64,000 nt of DNA. Source: Nitrosomonas sp. (lineage in GTDB: Bacteria > Pseudomonadota > Gammaproteobacteria > Burkholderiales > Nitrosomonadaceae). Shown here one piece after another: positions 46,630 through 55,636 of this stretch. Below the pieces are notes generated by a model that was given only the letters and a program-made list of their open reading frames with translations, ran no database searches and was not told the origin of the DNA. The position numbers and the translations under genes are program-made. Numbering within the stretch: position 1 is the first letter of the stretch; each line of letters begins with the position of its first letter. Where the stretch lies: positions 18,201 through 82,200 of the forward strand of contig JAHBZZ010000014.1 of NCBI GenBank assembly GCA_019635215.1, read 5' to 3'.

Positions 46630-49218
46630 ATGCGTTTTGACAAGTTAACCACAAAATTTCAACAGGCCCTTGCGGATGCGCAGAGTATCGCCGTTGGACA
46701 GGATCATGCCTATATCGAGCCGGCGCATCTGTTATTGGCTTTGCTGCAGCAGGAGGACGGCGTTACTGTTTCGTTATTACAGCGTTGCGGAGTCAATGTT
46801 GCGCCCTTGCGTGATGCCCTGAAAAACAGCTTGCAACGTCTGCCCAAAATCGAAGGAACGGGGGGTGAAGTCAATGTGTCGCGAAATCTTGCCAATATAC
46901 TCAATCTGGCCGACCGGGAAGCGCAGCAGCGCGGTGATCAGTTTATCGCCTCGGAAATGTTTTTACTGGTGTTACTGAAGGACAAGGGAGAGACAGGTGC
47001 ATTACTGAAGGAATATGGCGCTAGTTACGCAGCGCTTGAGAAAGCAATTGTTGCTGTACGTGGCGGCGAGCAAGTGAGTAGTGCGGAAGCGGAGAGCGGC
47101 CGTGAAGCGTTGAAAAAATATACGCTGGATCTGACTGAGCGCGCCCGGCAGGGCAAACTTGATCCCGTTATTGGCCGGGACGATGAGATTCGCCGCGCTA
47201 TCCAGGTATTACAGCGACGCACTAAAAATAATCCGGTTCTGATTGGCGAACCCGGCGTTGGAAAAACGGCGATAGTGGAAGGGTTGGCGCAGCGCATCAT
47301 CAATGGCGAAGTGCCCGAGAATCTGAAAAATAAGCGCGTCTTGTCGCTCGATATGGCCGCATTGTTGGCGGGCGCCAAGTATCGCGGAGAATTTGAGGAG
47401 CGTCTGAAATCGGTATTGAAGGAATTGGCGCAGGATGAGGGCAATACCATTGTTTTTATTGACGAGCTGCACACTATGGTGGGTGCCGGCAAGGCCGAAG
47501 GCGCAATGGATGCAGGCAATATGCTCAAACCGGCACTGGCCAGAGGGGAATTGCATTGTGTCGGTGCGACTACCCTGGATGAATATCGCAAGTATATCGA
47601 AAAGGATGCAGCACTGGAGCGGCGCTTTCAAAAGGTTCTGGTGGAAGAACCGACGGTTGATGCCACTATCGCTATTTTGCGTGGCTTGCAGGAAAAATAT
47701 GAAGTCCACCATGGTGTCGATATTACTGATCCGGCTATCGTTGCTGCGGCTGAGTTATCCAATCGCTATATTACAGACCGTTTTTTACCTGACAAGGCCA
47801 TTGATCTTATCGATGAAGCAGCTGCACGCATTCGGATGGAAATCGATTCCAAGCCGGAAGCGATGGATAAGCTGGATAGAAGACTCATTCAACTCAAGAT
47901 TGAGCGTGAAGCGATTAAAAAAGAGCAGGACGAGGCTTCACGCAAGCGGCTGCAGCTGCTTGAAGAGGAAATAACAGCAAAAGAGCGTGAATACGCCGAT
48001 CTCGAAGAAATCTGGAAAACAGAAAAATCGCAAATTCAGGGCTCTCAGCAGGTCAAAGAGGAAATAGAAAAGGTCAAGCTGGAGATTGAAACGGCAACGC
48101 GAAAGAACGACTGGCAGAAAGTGTCCGAACTGCAATATGGGCGTTTGCCGCAACTGGAGTCGCAACTTAAATCACAGGAAAGCGTAAAACAGAATGCTGA
48201 GACTGTAAAACCCAGGTTACTCCGTACGCAAGTCGGCGCTGAAGAAATCGCGGAGGTTGTTTCACGCGCTACGGGCATTCCGGTTTCCAAGATGATGCAA
48301 GGGGAACGTGAAAAATTGCTGCTTATGGAACAAAAACTCCATGAGCGTGTTGTCGGGCAGGATGAAGCCGTGCGGCTGATATCGGATGCGATACGCCGCT
48401 CCCGTGCAGGCCTTGCCGACCCCAATCGTCCGTATGGGTCCTTCCTGTTTCTGGGGCCTACCGGTGTCGGCAAGACTGAGTTGTGCAAGGCATTGGCGGG
48501 CTTCTTGTTCGATTCGGAAGATCATCTTATTCGCGTGGATATGTCCGAATTTATGGAGAAACATTCAGTCGCACGCTTGATCGGTGCTCCTCCGGGCTAT
48601 GTCGGGTATGAAGAGGGTGGCTATTTGACGGAGATCGTGCGGCGCAAACCCTATGCAGTGATTCTGTTGGACGAAGTGGAAAAAGCGCATCCGGATGTCT
48701 TCAATGTATTGTTACAGGTGCTTGATGATGGCAGGATGACGGATGGTCAGGGGAGAACGGTTGATTTCAAGAATACAGTCATTGTAATGACGTCCAACCT
48801 GGGCTCGCAAATGATTCAGGAGATGCATGATCAGGATTACCGGACGATCAAAGATGCGGTGATGGATGAGGTGAAAAGATATTTTCGCCCGGAGTTTGTT
48901 AATCGTATCGATGAGGTGGTTGTGTTCCATGCGCTCGATCAGAAGCATATTAAATCGATTGCGCAGATTCAGTTACAGTATCTTGAAAAAAGACTGGCGG
49001 CTTTGGACATGTATTTGCGCGTCAGCGACGCGGCGCTTGCCGAATTATCCCGAGCCGGCTTCGATCCGGTTTTTGGCGCACGGCCGCTAAAAAGGGCAAT
49101 TCAGGCGCAGATCGAGAATCCGCTGGCCAAGGAAATTCTTGAGGGACATTTTGCAGCTAAGGATACGATCGTTGTTGATTGTGACCATGGTCAAGTGCGC
49201 TTTTCCAAGTCTGCCTAG
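46630..49218 (+). CDS. clpB: ATP-dependent chaperone ClpB
   Basis: Hexameric disaggregase working with DnaK. 862 residues: Clp N-domain repeats (1-145), NBD1 with GEPGVGKT and [19 protein letters not shown], the coiled-coil middle domain (about 400-525, which marks ClpB), and NBD2 with [15 protein letters not shown]. The ATG at 46630 has GGGAG 6 nt upstream; a GTG one codon earlier is too close. Preceded by a sigma-32 promoter. Confidence 0.98.
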   Translation: MRFDKLTTKFQQALADAQSIAVGQDHAYIEPAHLLLALLQQEDGVTVSLLQRCGVNVAPLRDALKNSLQRLPKIEGTGGEVNVSRNLANILNLADREAQQRGDQFIASEMFLLVLLKDKGETGALLKEYGASYAALEKAIVAVRGGEQVSSAEAESGREALKKYTLDLTERARQGKLDPVIGRDDEIRRAIQVLQRRTKNNPVLIGEPGVGKTAIVEGLAQRIINGEVPENLKNKRVLSLDMAALLAGAKYRGEFEERLKSVLKELAQDEGNTIVFIDELHTMVGAGKAEGAMDAGNMLKPALARGELHCVGATTLDEYRKYIEKDAALERRFQKVLVEEPTVDATIAILRGLQEKYEVHHGVDITDPAIVAAAELSNRYITDRFLPDKAIDLIDEAAARIRMEIDSKPEAMDKLDRRLIQLKIEREAIKKEQDEASRKRLQLLEEEITAKEREYADLEEIWKTEKSQIQGSQQVKEEIEKVKLEIETATRKNDWQKVSELQYGRLPQLESQLKSQESVKQNAETVKPRLLRTQVGAEEIAEVVSRATGIPVSKMMQGEREKLLLMEQKLHERVVGQDEAVRLISDAIRRSRAGLADPNRPYGSFLFLGPTGVGKTELCKALAGFLFDSEDHLIRVDMSEFMEKHSVARLIGAPPGYVGYEEGGYLTEIVRRKPYAVILLDEVEKAHPDVFNVLLQVLDDGRMTDGQGRTVDFKNTVIVMTSNLGSQMIQEMHDQDYRTIKDAVMDEVKRYFRPEFVNRIDEVVVFHALDQKHIKSIAQIQLQYLEKRLAALDMYLRVSDAALAELSRAGFDPVFGARPLKRAIQAQIENPLAKEILEGHFAAKDTIVVDCDHGQVRFSKSA

Positions 49219-49345
49219 ACTCATCGGTATGTGACAGCATTTGATAATGATTTATTTTGGAAATTATAAGGTGGTATGTCGTGGTAAGGGATTTCCGCTC
49301 GATCAGTTTCAGGTAAAATATCTAATTTTTACTGGATAAATGGTC

Positions 49346-50233
49346 ATGTTTAGAGGTAGCCTGGTTGCCATAGTGACACCGATGCTCGATGATGGTGCGT
49401 TGGATCTGGAGCGCTTTCGAGCCCTGATTGACTTTCATATTGAGCAGGGATCCGACGGTATTGTCGTGGTCGGTACGACCGGAGAATCGCCAACTGTGGA
49501 TTTCGAAGAGCATCATCTGCTGATGCGGGTTGCTGTTGAGCATGCAAGCGGGCGTATTCCCATTATCGCTGGTACTGGTGCCAATTCGACACGCGAGGCT
49601 ATCGATTTATCCATTTATGCAAAAGATGCCGGTGTCGATGCCTGTCTTTCCGTTGCACCATATTACAATAAACCGACTCAGGAAGGGCTTTATCAGCATT
49701 TCCGGGCAATAGCGGAAGCCGTCGACATTCCGCTTATTTTGTATAACGTGCCTGGAAGAACCGTTGCCGATATTGCTAACAGCACAGCATTACGGCTGGC
49801 ACAAATACCCAATATCATCGGTATCAAGGATGCCACAGGTGATATGGGGCGTGGCGGCGATCTGCTGCACCGTGCGCCGCCCGATTTTGTTGTCTATAGT
49901 GGTGATGATGTCAGTGCACTTGCGTTGATGCTGCTTGGTGGGCAGGGTGTGATTTCTGTGACTGCGAATGTCGCACCTAAATTAATGCATGAAATGTGCG
50001 TAGCTGCGATGGCCGCTGATCATCAGACTGCACGGGCGATTAATAATAAACTGATACGGTTGCACACCGATTTGTTTGTCGAAGCGAATCCGATACCCGT
50101 GAAGTGGGCTGTTGCACAGATGGGATTAATTGAGCATGGCATACGTCTGCCTTTAACCCGTTTATCCAGTCAATATCATCAACTTGTCAAGGAAGCCATG
50201 GATTTGGCGCAGATTTTTGAAGTAAAGGAATAA
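49346..50233 (+). CDS. dapA: 4-hydroxy-tetrahydrodipicolinate synthase
   Basis: First committed step of the diaminopimelate/lysine pathway: pyruvate plus aspartate semialdehyde. From the ATG at 49346 the catalytic Tyr (LYNVPGR) is 133 and the Schiff-base Lys (GIKDATGD) is 161, the same numbers as in E. coli, which supports this start over the ATG two codons upstream. 295 residues. It is followed by bamC at 1 bp, the conserved dapA-bamC pair. Confidence 0.97.
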   Translation: MFRGSLVAIVTPMLDDGALDLERFRALIDFHIEQGSDGIVVVGTTGESPTVDFEEHHLLMRVAVEHASGRIPIIAGTGANSTREAIDLSIYAKDAGVDACLSVAPYYNKPTQEGLYQHFRAIAEAVDIPLILYNVPGRTVADIANSTALRLAQIPNIIGIKDATGDMGRGGDLLHRAPPDFVVYSGDDVSALALMLLGGQGVISVTANVAPKLMHEMCVAAMAADHQTARAINNKLIRLHTDLFVEANPIPVKWAVAQMGLIEHGIRLPLTRLSSQYHQLVKEAMDLAQIFEVKE

Positions 50234-50234
50234 A

Positions 50235-51383
50235 ATGACAAAAATGCGATGGCAATATGTAATTGTCCTCTCAATGATCGTAATGCTGTCGGTAATTACT
50301 GCTGGATGTACTATGTTTCCAGAATATAAAGAGATTGATTACAAATCTGCGGGCAGGTTACCGCCATTGGATGTGCCGCCCGATCTTATTACACCGGTTG
50401 CGGATGAGCGTTATGCGATACCCGATACGGTATCCGGCAGTGCCACATTCTCGACATTTGCCCGGGAGAACGTGATGAATCAGGGTTCCGGGTCATCTTC
50501 ATTGTTGCCGATGTCGATTCAAAATGTATATATCGAGCGTTCCGGTACGCAGCGCTGGCTGGTTGTACCGCAACCACCCGAGGCTGTGTGGCCGGTCATT
50601 AAGGAATTCTGGCAGGAATTAGGATTTCTGATAAAACTGGAAATTCCTGAAGCGGGTATCATGGAAACCGACTGGGCGGAAAATCGTGCAAAAATACCGC
50701 AGGATCCGATTCGAAATGTTCTTTCCAGATTCCTGGATTTTATTTATTCAACAGCAGAGCGTGACAAATTCCGTACCCGGCTGGAACGTACTGAAATGGG
50801 TACAACTGAAGTGTATATTAGCCATCGTGGAATGGATGAAGTTCTGGAGGGTGGTGCTACTAACCGCTCGATATGGCAACCGCGCCTTGCCGATCCGAAT
50901 CTGGAAGCGGAGATGCTGTCTCGCCTGATGATCCGCTTTGGTGTTGAAGAACAACGTGCCCGGATGGAACTGGCCACTTCCGGTAGTACAAGTCAGGAAA
51001 GAGCTTATATCGACAGACGTATCGGTAATGCACTTGTTGTTAATGAAGCTTTTGATCGATCATGGCGGCGTGTCGGGTTGGCGCTCGATCGTATTGGTTT
51101 TACAGTGGAAGATCGCAACCGGCTGGATGGCATTTATTTTGTGCGCTATATCAATCCAGATACTGATAGCCGAAAAATAGGAGACGATGATGGGTTGTTG
51201 TCTGGTTTGATGTTTTGGAGAAGTAAGGGTGATGCGGATGCCAAGGCTACAAAATATCGTATTCTGGTCAGAGAGACAGGCATTAGTGCCAGTACGGTTT
51301 CGGTATTGAACGAAGATGATACATCTGTTCCAAAAGATGTGGCTGATAGTATTTTGAAATTATTGCACGAGCAGCTTAAATAA
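50235..51383 (+). CDS. bamC: Outer membrane protein assembly factor BamC
   Basis: Lipoprotein subunit of the Bam complex. 382 residues: signal peptide with lipobox ITAGC, the unstructured N-terminal segment that binds BamD (YKSAGRLPPLDVPPDL), and two helix-grip domains (about 95-200 and 260-380). AAGGA lies 5 nt before the ATG. Coupled to dapA and followed by a strong terminator 90 bp later. Confidence 0.95.
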   Translation: MTKMRWQYVIVLSMIVMLSVITAGCTMFPEYKEIDYKSAGRLPPLDVPPDLITPVADERYAIPDTVSGSATFSTFARENVMNQGSGSSSLLPMSIQNVYIERSGTQRWLVVPQPPEAVWPVIKEFWQELGFLIKLEIPEAGIMETDWAENRAKIPQDPIRNVLSRFLDFIYSTAERDKFRTRLERTEMGTTEVYISHRGMDEVLEGGATNRSIWQPRLADPNLEAEMLSRLMIRFGVEEQRARMELATSGSTSQERAYIDRRIGNALVVNEAFDRSWRRVGLALDRIGFTVEDRNRLDGIYFVRYINPDTDSRKIGDDDGLLSGLMFWRSKGDADAKATKYRILVRETGISASTVSVLNEDDTSVPKDVADSILKLLHEQLK

Positions 51384-51476
51384 GATTAATACAGAATCGT
51401 ATCAAACGATCGCTTACGATTGTTCTTGTTTGGCTTATCGCCTTTACCTACTGTTCACTGTTGAATAAATCGACAT

Positions 51477-51505
51477 AAAAAAACCGCCTTGTAGGCGGTT
51501 TTTTT
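51477..51505. terminator. Bidirectional Rho-independent terminator
   Basis: A-run, stem ACCGCCT (51483-51489), TGT loop, AGGCGGT (51493-51499), T-run to 51505. Symmetric, so it can serve bamC on the plus strand and the small lipoprotein gene at 51544 on the minus strand. Confidence 0.9.
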
Positions 51506-51543
51506 ATGCTTAGTTCTGTATGCTTTAATAGAAGAGCTATTTA

Positions 51544-51684
51544 TTATTTATTTTTACCAGCTTCTTCTTGCAGTATTCTTTCGAAGTTTTCGCGTTCTTG
51601 TTCGGGTAAAGCTTGTCCGCCTGGGCCGCCACAAGCTGCTAAAAAGAAAGACGCTAAAATCAGAACTAAAAGACTTTGTTTCAT
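51544..51684 (-). CDS. Micro-lipoprotein A, 46 residues
   Basis: A tiny lipoprotein: signal peptide SLLVLILASFFLAAC with lipobox LAAC, then GGPGGQALPEQERENFERIL and a charged end AGKNK. AAGGAA lies 8 nt before ATG 51684, and a strong terminator follows the stop at 39 bp, so it looks like a complete single-gene unit. The mature part is under 30 residues. It resembles the 49-residue lipoprotein 620 bp to the right in signal peptide, CGG start, PGQ/GGQ stretch and C-terminal AGK. Function unknown; entericidin-like peptides are a size analogue only. Confidence 0.75.
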   Translation of the reverse strand: MKQSLLVLILASFFLAACGGPGGQALPEQERENFERILQEEAGKNK

Positions 51685-51963
51685 TATTAAATTTCCTTAT
51701 AAAAATTAAAAGTGCGTAATACGAAGTACGAAAATAAGAAATCCCGATTAAGTCTACGACACCTCAACAATTTCATAAGCTACAAAAATTGAATCGTAAC
51801 CTCAAACCGTTGCTCAATGTCAAAGTCAATCAGGATTTAATACAACCATACTGCTTTTCCAAGTATAAAGCTTTTAATCGCAATATACTACCTATTTCTA
51901 CTTTGTCAGATTAGCAAGACTTCAACTATAGTGAAACTCGGATAAATTGATTGTGGTTTATAG

Positions 51964-52090
51964 ATGGCTTATCCATTCTCATTTCGCAACAAAGTTTTGT
52001 CCGTTCGTAAGAAGGAAGGGCTGCCAATTGCGTAGGTGGCAGCGCGTTTCTGTGTGGGAATTGCCAGCGTGATGCGCTTGGGATCACCTG
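51964..52090 (+). pseudogene. IS630-type transposase N-terminal fragment
   Basis: From ATG 51964 the frame reads MAYPFSFRNKVLSVRKKEG then, after an in-frame TAG at 52033-52035, VAARFCVGIASVMR. This is the helix-turn-helix start of IS630-family transposases, where the stop replaces what is usually a Glu codon before VAARF. The match fades around 52080, apparently after a frame change, and no catalytic DDE part follows. A remnant, not a working element. No terminal repeats or target duplication could be identified. Confidence 0.65.
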
Positions 52091-52256
52091 ATGACAGCAT
52101 TAGCTCACTATGTGCCTCAAAAGCAACTTACAGCCGAGAGGACCGGCTGAAATTATTCATAAGCGGCACAAGCGAGCACTTAGTGTGAAACAGTTAGTTT
52201 TCCGTTCGACGGAAAGTGGCTTTGGAGTAATCTGACAAAGCAGAATTCAAAATAAC

Positions 52257-52288
52257 AAACGGCTCCTGATAACTGATAGGAGCCGTTT
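52257..52288 (-). terminator. Terminator of micro-lipoprotein B
   Basis: Perfect 11-bp stem AAACGGCTCCT (52257-52267) with AGGAGCCGTTT (52278-52288), 10-nt loop. On the minus strand the stem is followed by GTTATTTTG, and it lies 17 bp after the stop of the gene at 52306. Confidence 0.75.
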
Positions 52289-52305
52289 GATAGTTAATCA
52301 ACCAA

Positions 52306-52455
52306 TTATTTCTTACCGGCGGGAGCTCCCAGTCTTTCTCCAGATTCAGGATCTTCATATAAGCTTGGTGGATATTGACCTGGTTTCCCCTCACCGCCAC
52401 CGCATCCAACTAAAAACATTGCCAATAACGCCGCGATAAACAAAGAGTATTTCAT
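52306..52455 (-). CDS. Micro-lipoprotein B, 49 residues
   Basis: Signal peptide KYSLFIAALLAMFLVGC with lipobox LVGC, then GGGEGKPGQYPPSLYEDPES and a tail ending APAGKK. AGGAG lies 9 nt before ATG 52455, and an 11-bp terminator hairpin follows. Similar in plan to micro-lipoprotein A on the same strand, so probably a diverged duplicate. Mature part about 32 residues, rich in Gly and Pro, with no predicted fold. Function unknown. Confidence 0.78.
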   Translation of the reverse strand: MKYSLFIAALLAMFLVGCGGGEGKPGQYPPSLYEDPESGERLGAPAGKK

Positions 52456-52603
52456 GTTAAAAATCTCCTATATTTTAAAAATTATGACGAATTATTGTGT
52501 AAAAAAACAGCTCTTCTGTCTTCCAAATTTCAAAAGACCAATAACTAATACCAGATTAAATTAACGCTGTCTAGTGTCCTATAACAAGATTCTTTTGACT
52601 TAT

Positions 52604-53737
52604 TTATTGCGCATTGCGTGCTGTGAACAGCACATATCCATTAACGTACCATTGATAAAGGATTTTTTCCGTTTCGTTATTAAGGTTATTAAGGGTGAAT
52701 TTTTTTTGCCGGAAAACTAGCGCGGATAGTATTTTTTTGGTTGTTTGGTTAGCGTTATGGATTTCACCGTTGATGTAGATTCTGTTACGGTGAAACAAAA
52801 TTCGGCTCTTCAAATCCAGTTGAATGGATTTTTTCTGGATTGTATTTTTAAACTGTCTGAATGATAGTGGTTGTTCAGGACGATTGAAAAATACATGTGC
52901 TTTGGGTTCGGTCAGATATACACCAAGGAATTCTCCGATGTCCGATGACTTCCATTTGATTTTTTTTAAAATCGAGCCGACCTGCCGTTGCATATCGGTG
53001 CTTAATTCCAGAGGATTACGCTGTAATTTCAGATCCGGATCTGTATACCAGCCTTCCACTGAAAGGTGATCCTGGAGATAAATCAGAAACTGAGCGATAA
53101 GCTCTTGGTGGCTGGGTGCGCGAAACCCGATGGAGTAGGTCATACAGGCATCAACAGCAACACCATGATGCGCATAATAGGGCGGCAGGTACAACATATC
53201 TCCCGGCTCCAGTATCCAGGTCTGCTCCGCTTTAAAATACTGCAGGATTTTAAGCGGGGCATCGGTGATAAGTGTGTTATCGTAATCTGCCGCGATTTCC
53301 CAGCGCCTGCGGCCTGGGCCTTGCAGTAAAAAAACATCATAGGAATCGTAATGTGGCCCGATCCCGCCGCCAGCGGGAGCGAAACTGACCATCAGATCAT
53401 CCAGCCGGGCACTGGGAATGAAACTGAATTTCAGTAGCAAATCATTAGCTGCCGGTAAAAAATGATTAACATCCTGCACCAGCAGCGACCAGGATTTGTT
53501 AGGCAAGCGGTTAAAGTCACGTGGTTTCAGTGGTCCATGTTTAAGATGCCATTGATTGTTTTTATAAGTCACCAGACGGGACTGGGCATCTTCGTAACCG
53601 GACAGTGTCATCAATTCCTGTTGTGTCAGCAAGCCTTCAAAGCCGGGTAACGCATTGCGTATCAGTAAAGGTTTTTTTTGCCAGTATTCCCGCAGGAAAG
53701 CTTCGGGTGTCAAGCCGTTCAGCGAGATGTAATTCAA
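52604..53737 (-). CDS. roxA: Ribosomal protein uL16 3-hydroxylase RoxA (JmjC cupin)
   Basis: 2-oxoglutarate/Fe(II) oxygenase (YcfD family) that hydroxylates an Arg of ribosomal protein uL16. 377 residues, as in E. coli. Iron ligands are in GPHYDSYDVFLLQ (H-x-D) and the distal His in YAHHGVA; WQKKPLLIRN and GRRRWEI are family marks, and a C-terminal winged-helix-like part follows. The start is unclear: TTG 53737 fits the family length but AAGGAG lies 16 nt away, at ideal distance (7 nt) from an in-frame ATT at 53746. Confidence 0.92.
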   Translation of the reverse strand: MNYISLNGLTPEAFLREYWQKKPLLIRNALPGFEGLLTQQELMTLSGYEDAQSRLVTYKNNQWHLKHGPLKPRDFNRLPNKSWSLLVQDVNHFLPAANDLLLKFSFIPSARLDDLMVSFAPAGGGIGPHYDSYDVFLLQGPGRRRWEIAADYDNTLITDAPLKILQYFKAEQTWILEPGDMLYLPPYYAHHGVAVDACMTYSIGFRAPSHQELIAQFLIYLQDHLSVEGWYTDPDLKLQRNPLELSTDMQRQVGSILKKIKWKSSDIGEFLGVYLTEPKAHVFFNRPEQPLSFRQFKNTIQKKSIQLDLKSRILFHRNRIYINGEIHNANQTTKKILSALVFRQKKFTLNNLNNETEKILYQWYVNGYVLFTARNAQ

Positions 53738-53945
53738 TGTGCTAATGCTTCGTCTCCTTCAGCGATGTTCCAGGCACGCATAACGGCCGTTTTGTGGCGG
53801 TACTGTGCATGGTTTTTCGGGGTTGCTGATAATCTTCAGCAGGATAAAATGTTATTACCGGTAAAATTTCAGTAACGATCGGCAGATTAAAACACTCGGA
53901 AGCTGTTCATGTATTTTTCGATGCGCAAAAGCAGAAATACGGAAA

Positions 53946-53979
53946 AACAACTTGAAAATGTAAACAACTTGAAAATGTA
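53946..53979. repeat. 17-bp perfect tandem duplication
   Basis: AACAACTTGAAAATGTA occurs twice in direct succession (53946-53962 and 53963-53979) in the 269-bp gap between roxA and msrB. Otherwise nothing is seen in that gap. Confidence 0.9.
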
Positions 53980-54006
53980 ATTGACTCCATCAGCATGCCA
54001 TTCATT

Positions 54007-54531
54007 CTAACCTCTGAGTGGCGGTAACGATTCTGTACTGGGAATGAACTTCAAAGCCAATCCGTTGTTGCACCAGCGTTCTTTGCGTGGTTGCGGGCCA
54101 TCGTTGAATACATGTCCTTGATGTCCACCACAGCGCGCGCAATGATATTCGGTTCTGAGAATGATGAGCTGATAGTCTTTTTTTGTCCCGATATGACCTG
54201 AAATAGGTTGTGTGAAGCTTGGCCACCCGGTTCCACTGTCGTATTTGTGGTGACTTTCAAACAGCGGCAAATAGCACGCTGCGCAGATGTATGTTCCTTC
54301 ACGGTATTCGTGATTCAGTGCGCTGCTGCCAGGCGGCTCCGTATGTTCCTTGAACAAAACCCTGTAAGCTTCCGGTGTAACCAGTGCACGCCATGCTTTG
54401 CGTGTTTTTTTCAGCCGTTCGACGGTAACCGGAGCACTCACCGCCAGAGCCTCATCCATCCGATAGAAAAAAACAAAAGGCGCGGCTACTACAGCATTGC
54501 CAAGGCGGATCAAAAAGTGTCTCCTGTTCAT
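54007..54531 (-). CDS. msrB: Exported (Tat-type) peptide-methionine (R)-S-oxide reductase
   Basis: Reduces methionine-R-sulfoxide in proteins. 174 residues from ATG 54531, which has GGGAG 6 nt upstream. The N-terminus carries a twin-arginine motif (NRRHFLIRLG) and a hydrophobic core, so export to the periplasm is likely. The MsrB domain follows: zinc Cys pairs CAAC and CARCGGH, substrate-site GTGWPSF, and the catalytic Cys in ERWCNNGLALKF. A resolving Cys is not evident in the usual place. Divergent from accA. Confidence 0.9.
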   Translation of the reverse strand: MNRRHFLIRLGNAVVAAPFVFFYRMDEALAVSAPVTVERLKKTRKAWRALVTPEAYRVLFKEHTEPPGSSALNHEYREGTYICAACYLPLFESHHKYDSGTGWPSFTQPISGHIGTKKDYQLIILRTEYHCARCGGHQGHVFNDGPQPRKERWCNNGLALKFIPSTESLPPLRG

Positions 54532-54667
54532 CTGTTTCTCCCATGTCAGTTGGCTTAAATGATGAATTATCATGAATATGACTTGCTTCAGTAAAGTGAA
54601 TTCACACCTGCAGTATTTTTTCCAAATCCTGTATCATCACTACTTTAGGATTAATTTGACTGTCTAC

Positions 54668-55636
54668 ATGAAAATCACCTTTCTGGATTTTGAACAAAAT
54701 ATTGCGGAATTTGAATCAAAAATAGAAGAATTGCGTTTTGCGCAGGGCGATTCCGCGCTGGATATTTCAGCGGAAATAGAACGGCTGAAAGCGAAAAGTG
54801 TGGCACTGACCAAAAGTGTTTATTCGAAACTGACGCCCTGGCAGATTTCGCAAGTCGCCAGACATCCGCAACGGCCCTATACATTGGATTATATCGCACA
54901 TATTTTTACCGATTTTGAGGAATTGCACGGCGACCGCAGTTTTGCGGATGATCACGCCATAGTGGGCGGCCTTGCGCGTTTTAACGGTCAGGCCGTAATG
55001 GTCATTGGTCACCAGAAAGGGCGTGATACACGTGAAAAGATCCATCGCAATTTCGGCATGCCTAAGCCTGAAGGTTACCGTAAGGCACTGCGTTTAATGC
55101 GGCTGGCTGAGAAATTCTCGATCCCGCTGATTACGTTTATTGATACGCCAGGTGCGTATCCGGGCATAGATGCCGAAGAGCGCGGTCAATCGGAAGCCAT
55201 CGGTAAAAATCTTTATGTGTTGTCAGAATTGAAAGTACCGGTCGTCTGTATCATCATAGGCGAGGGCGGTTCAGGCGGTGCGCTGGCTATCGCAGTGGGC
55301 GACATGGTGCACATGCTGCAATTCGCAACCTATTCGGTAATTTCGCCAGAAGGATGCGCATCTATTTTGTGGAAAAGTGCCGATAAGGCGCCCGAGGCAG
55401 CCGAAATCATGGGGATCACGGCCGATCGACTGAGAGATATTCATTTGATTGACAGTATCATTAATGAGCCTACTGGCGGTGCGCATCGCGATTATGCCGG
55501 CATGATGCAAGCGGTAAAAACGGTTATTCAGGATTCACTCCGGAAACTTCAGGATTATTCTACCGAAAAACTGATCGAAAAACGCTTGGAACGATTGATG
55601 AAATATGGTTCCTACAAAGAGGCAAAAGTCGAATAA
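54668..55636 (+). CDS. accA: Acetyl-CoA carboxylase carboxyltransferase subunit alpha
   Basis: Half of the carboxyltransferase that makes malonyl-CoA for fatty acid synthesis. The ATG at 54668 gives 322 residues, the usual length; the frame is open further upstream but not protein-like. Family marks: [60 protein letters not shown] and [12 protein letters not shown]. Overlaps tilS by 32 bp in another frame. Confidence 0.97.
   Translation: MKITFLDFEQNIAEFESKIEELRFAQGDSALDISAEIERLKAKSVALTKSVYSKLTPWQISQVARHPQRPYTLDYIAHIFTDFEELHGDRSFADDHAIVGGLARFNGQAVMVIGHQKGRDTREKIHRNFGMPKPEGYRKALRLMRLAEKFSIPLITFIDTPGAYPGIDAEERGQSEAIGKNLYVLSELKVPVVCIIIGEGGSGGALAIAVGDMVHMLQFATYSVISPEGCASILWKSADKAPEAAEIMGITADRLRDIHLIDSIINEPTGGAHRDYAGMMQAVKTVIQDSLRKLQDYSTEKLIEKRLERLMKYGSYKEAKVE

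Larger units (their letters stand above)
51685..52305. other. 621-bp region between the two micro-lipoprotein genes
   Basis: Holds the promoter side of micro-lipoprotein A, the decayed transposase fragment at 51964-52090, and three perfect inverted repeats: CAGCCG/CGGCTG (52131-52136, 52144-52149), TTTCCGT/ACGGAAA (52199-52205, 52209-52215) and the terminator at 52257-52288. Otherwise no gene. Confidence 0.55.

Noticed and set aside
52131-52215. Two short inverted repeats as ends of an insertion sequence
   Set aside because: Their sequences are unrelated to each other and no matching copy was found on the other side of the transposase fragment.
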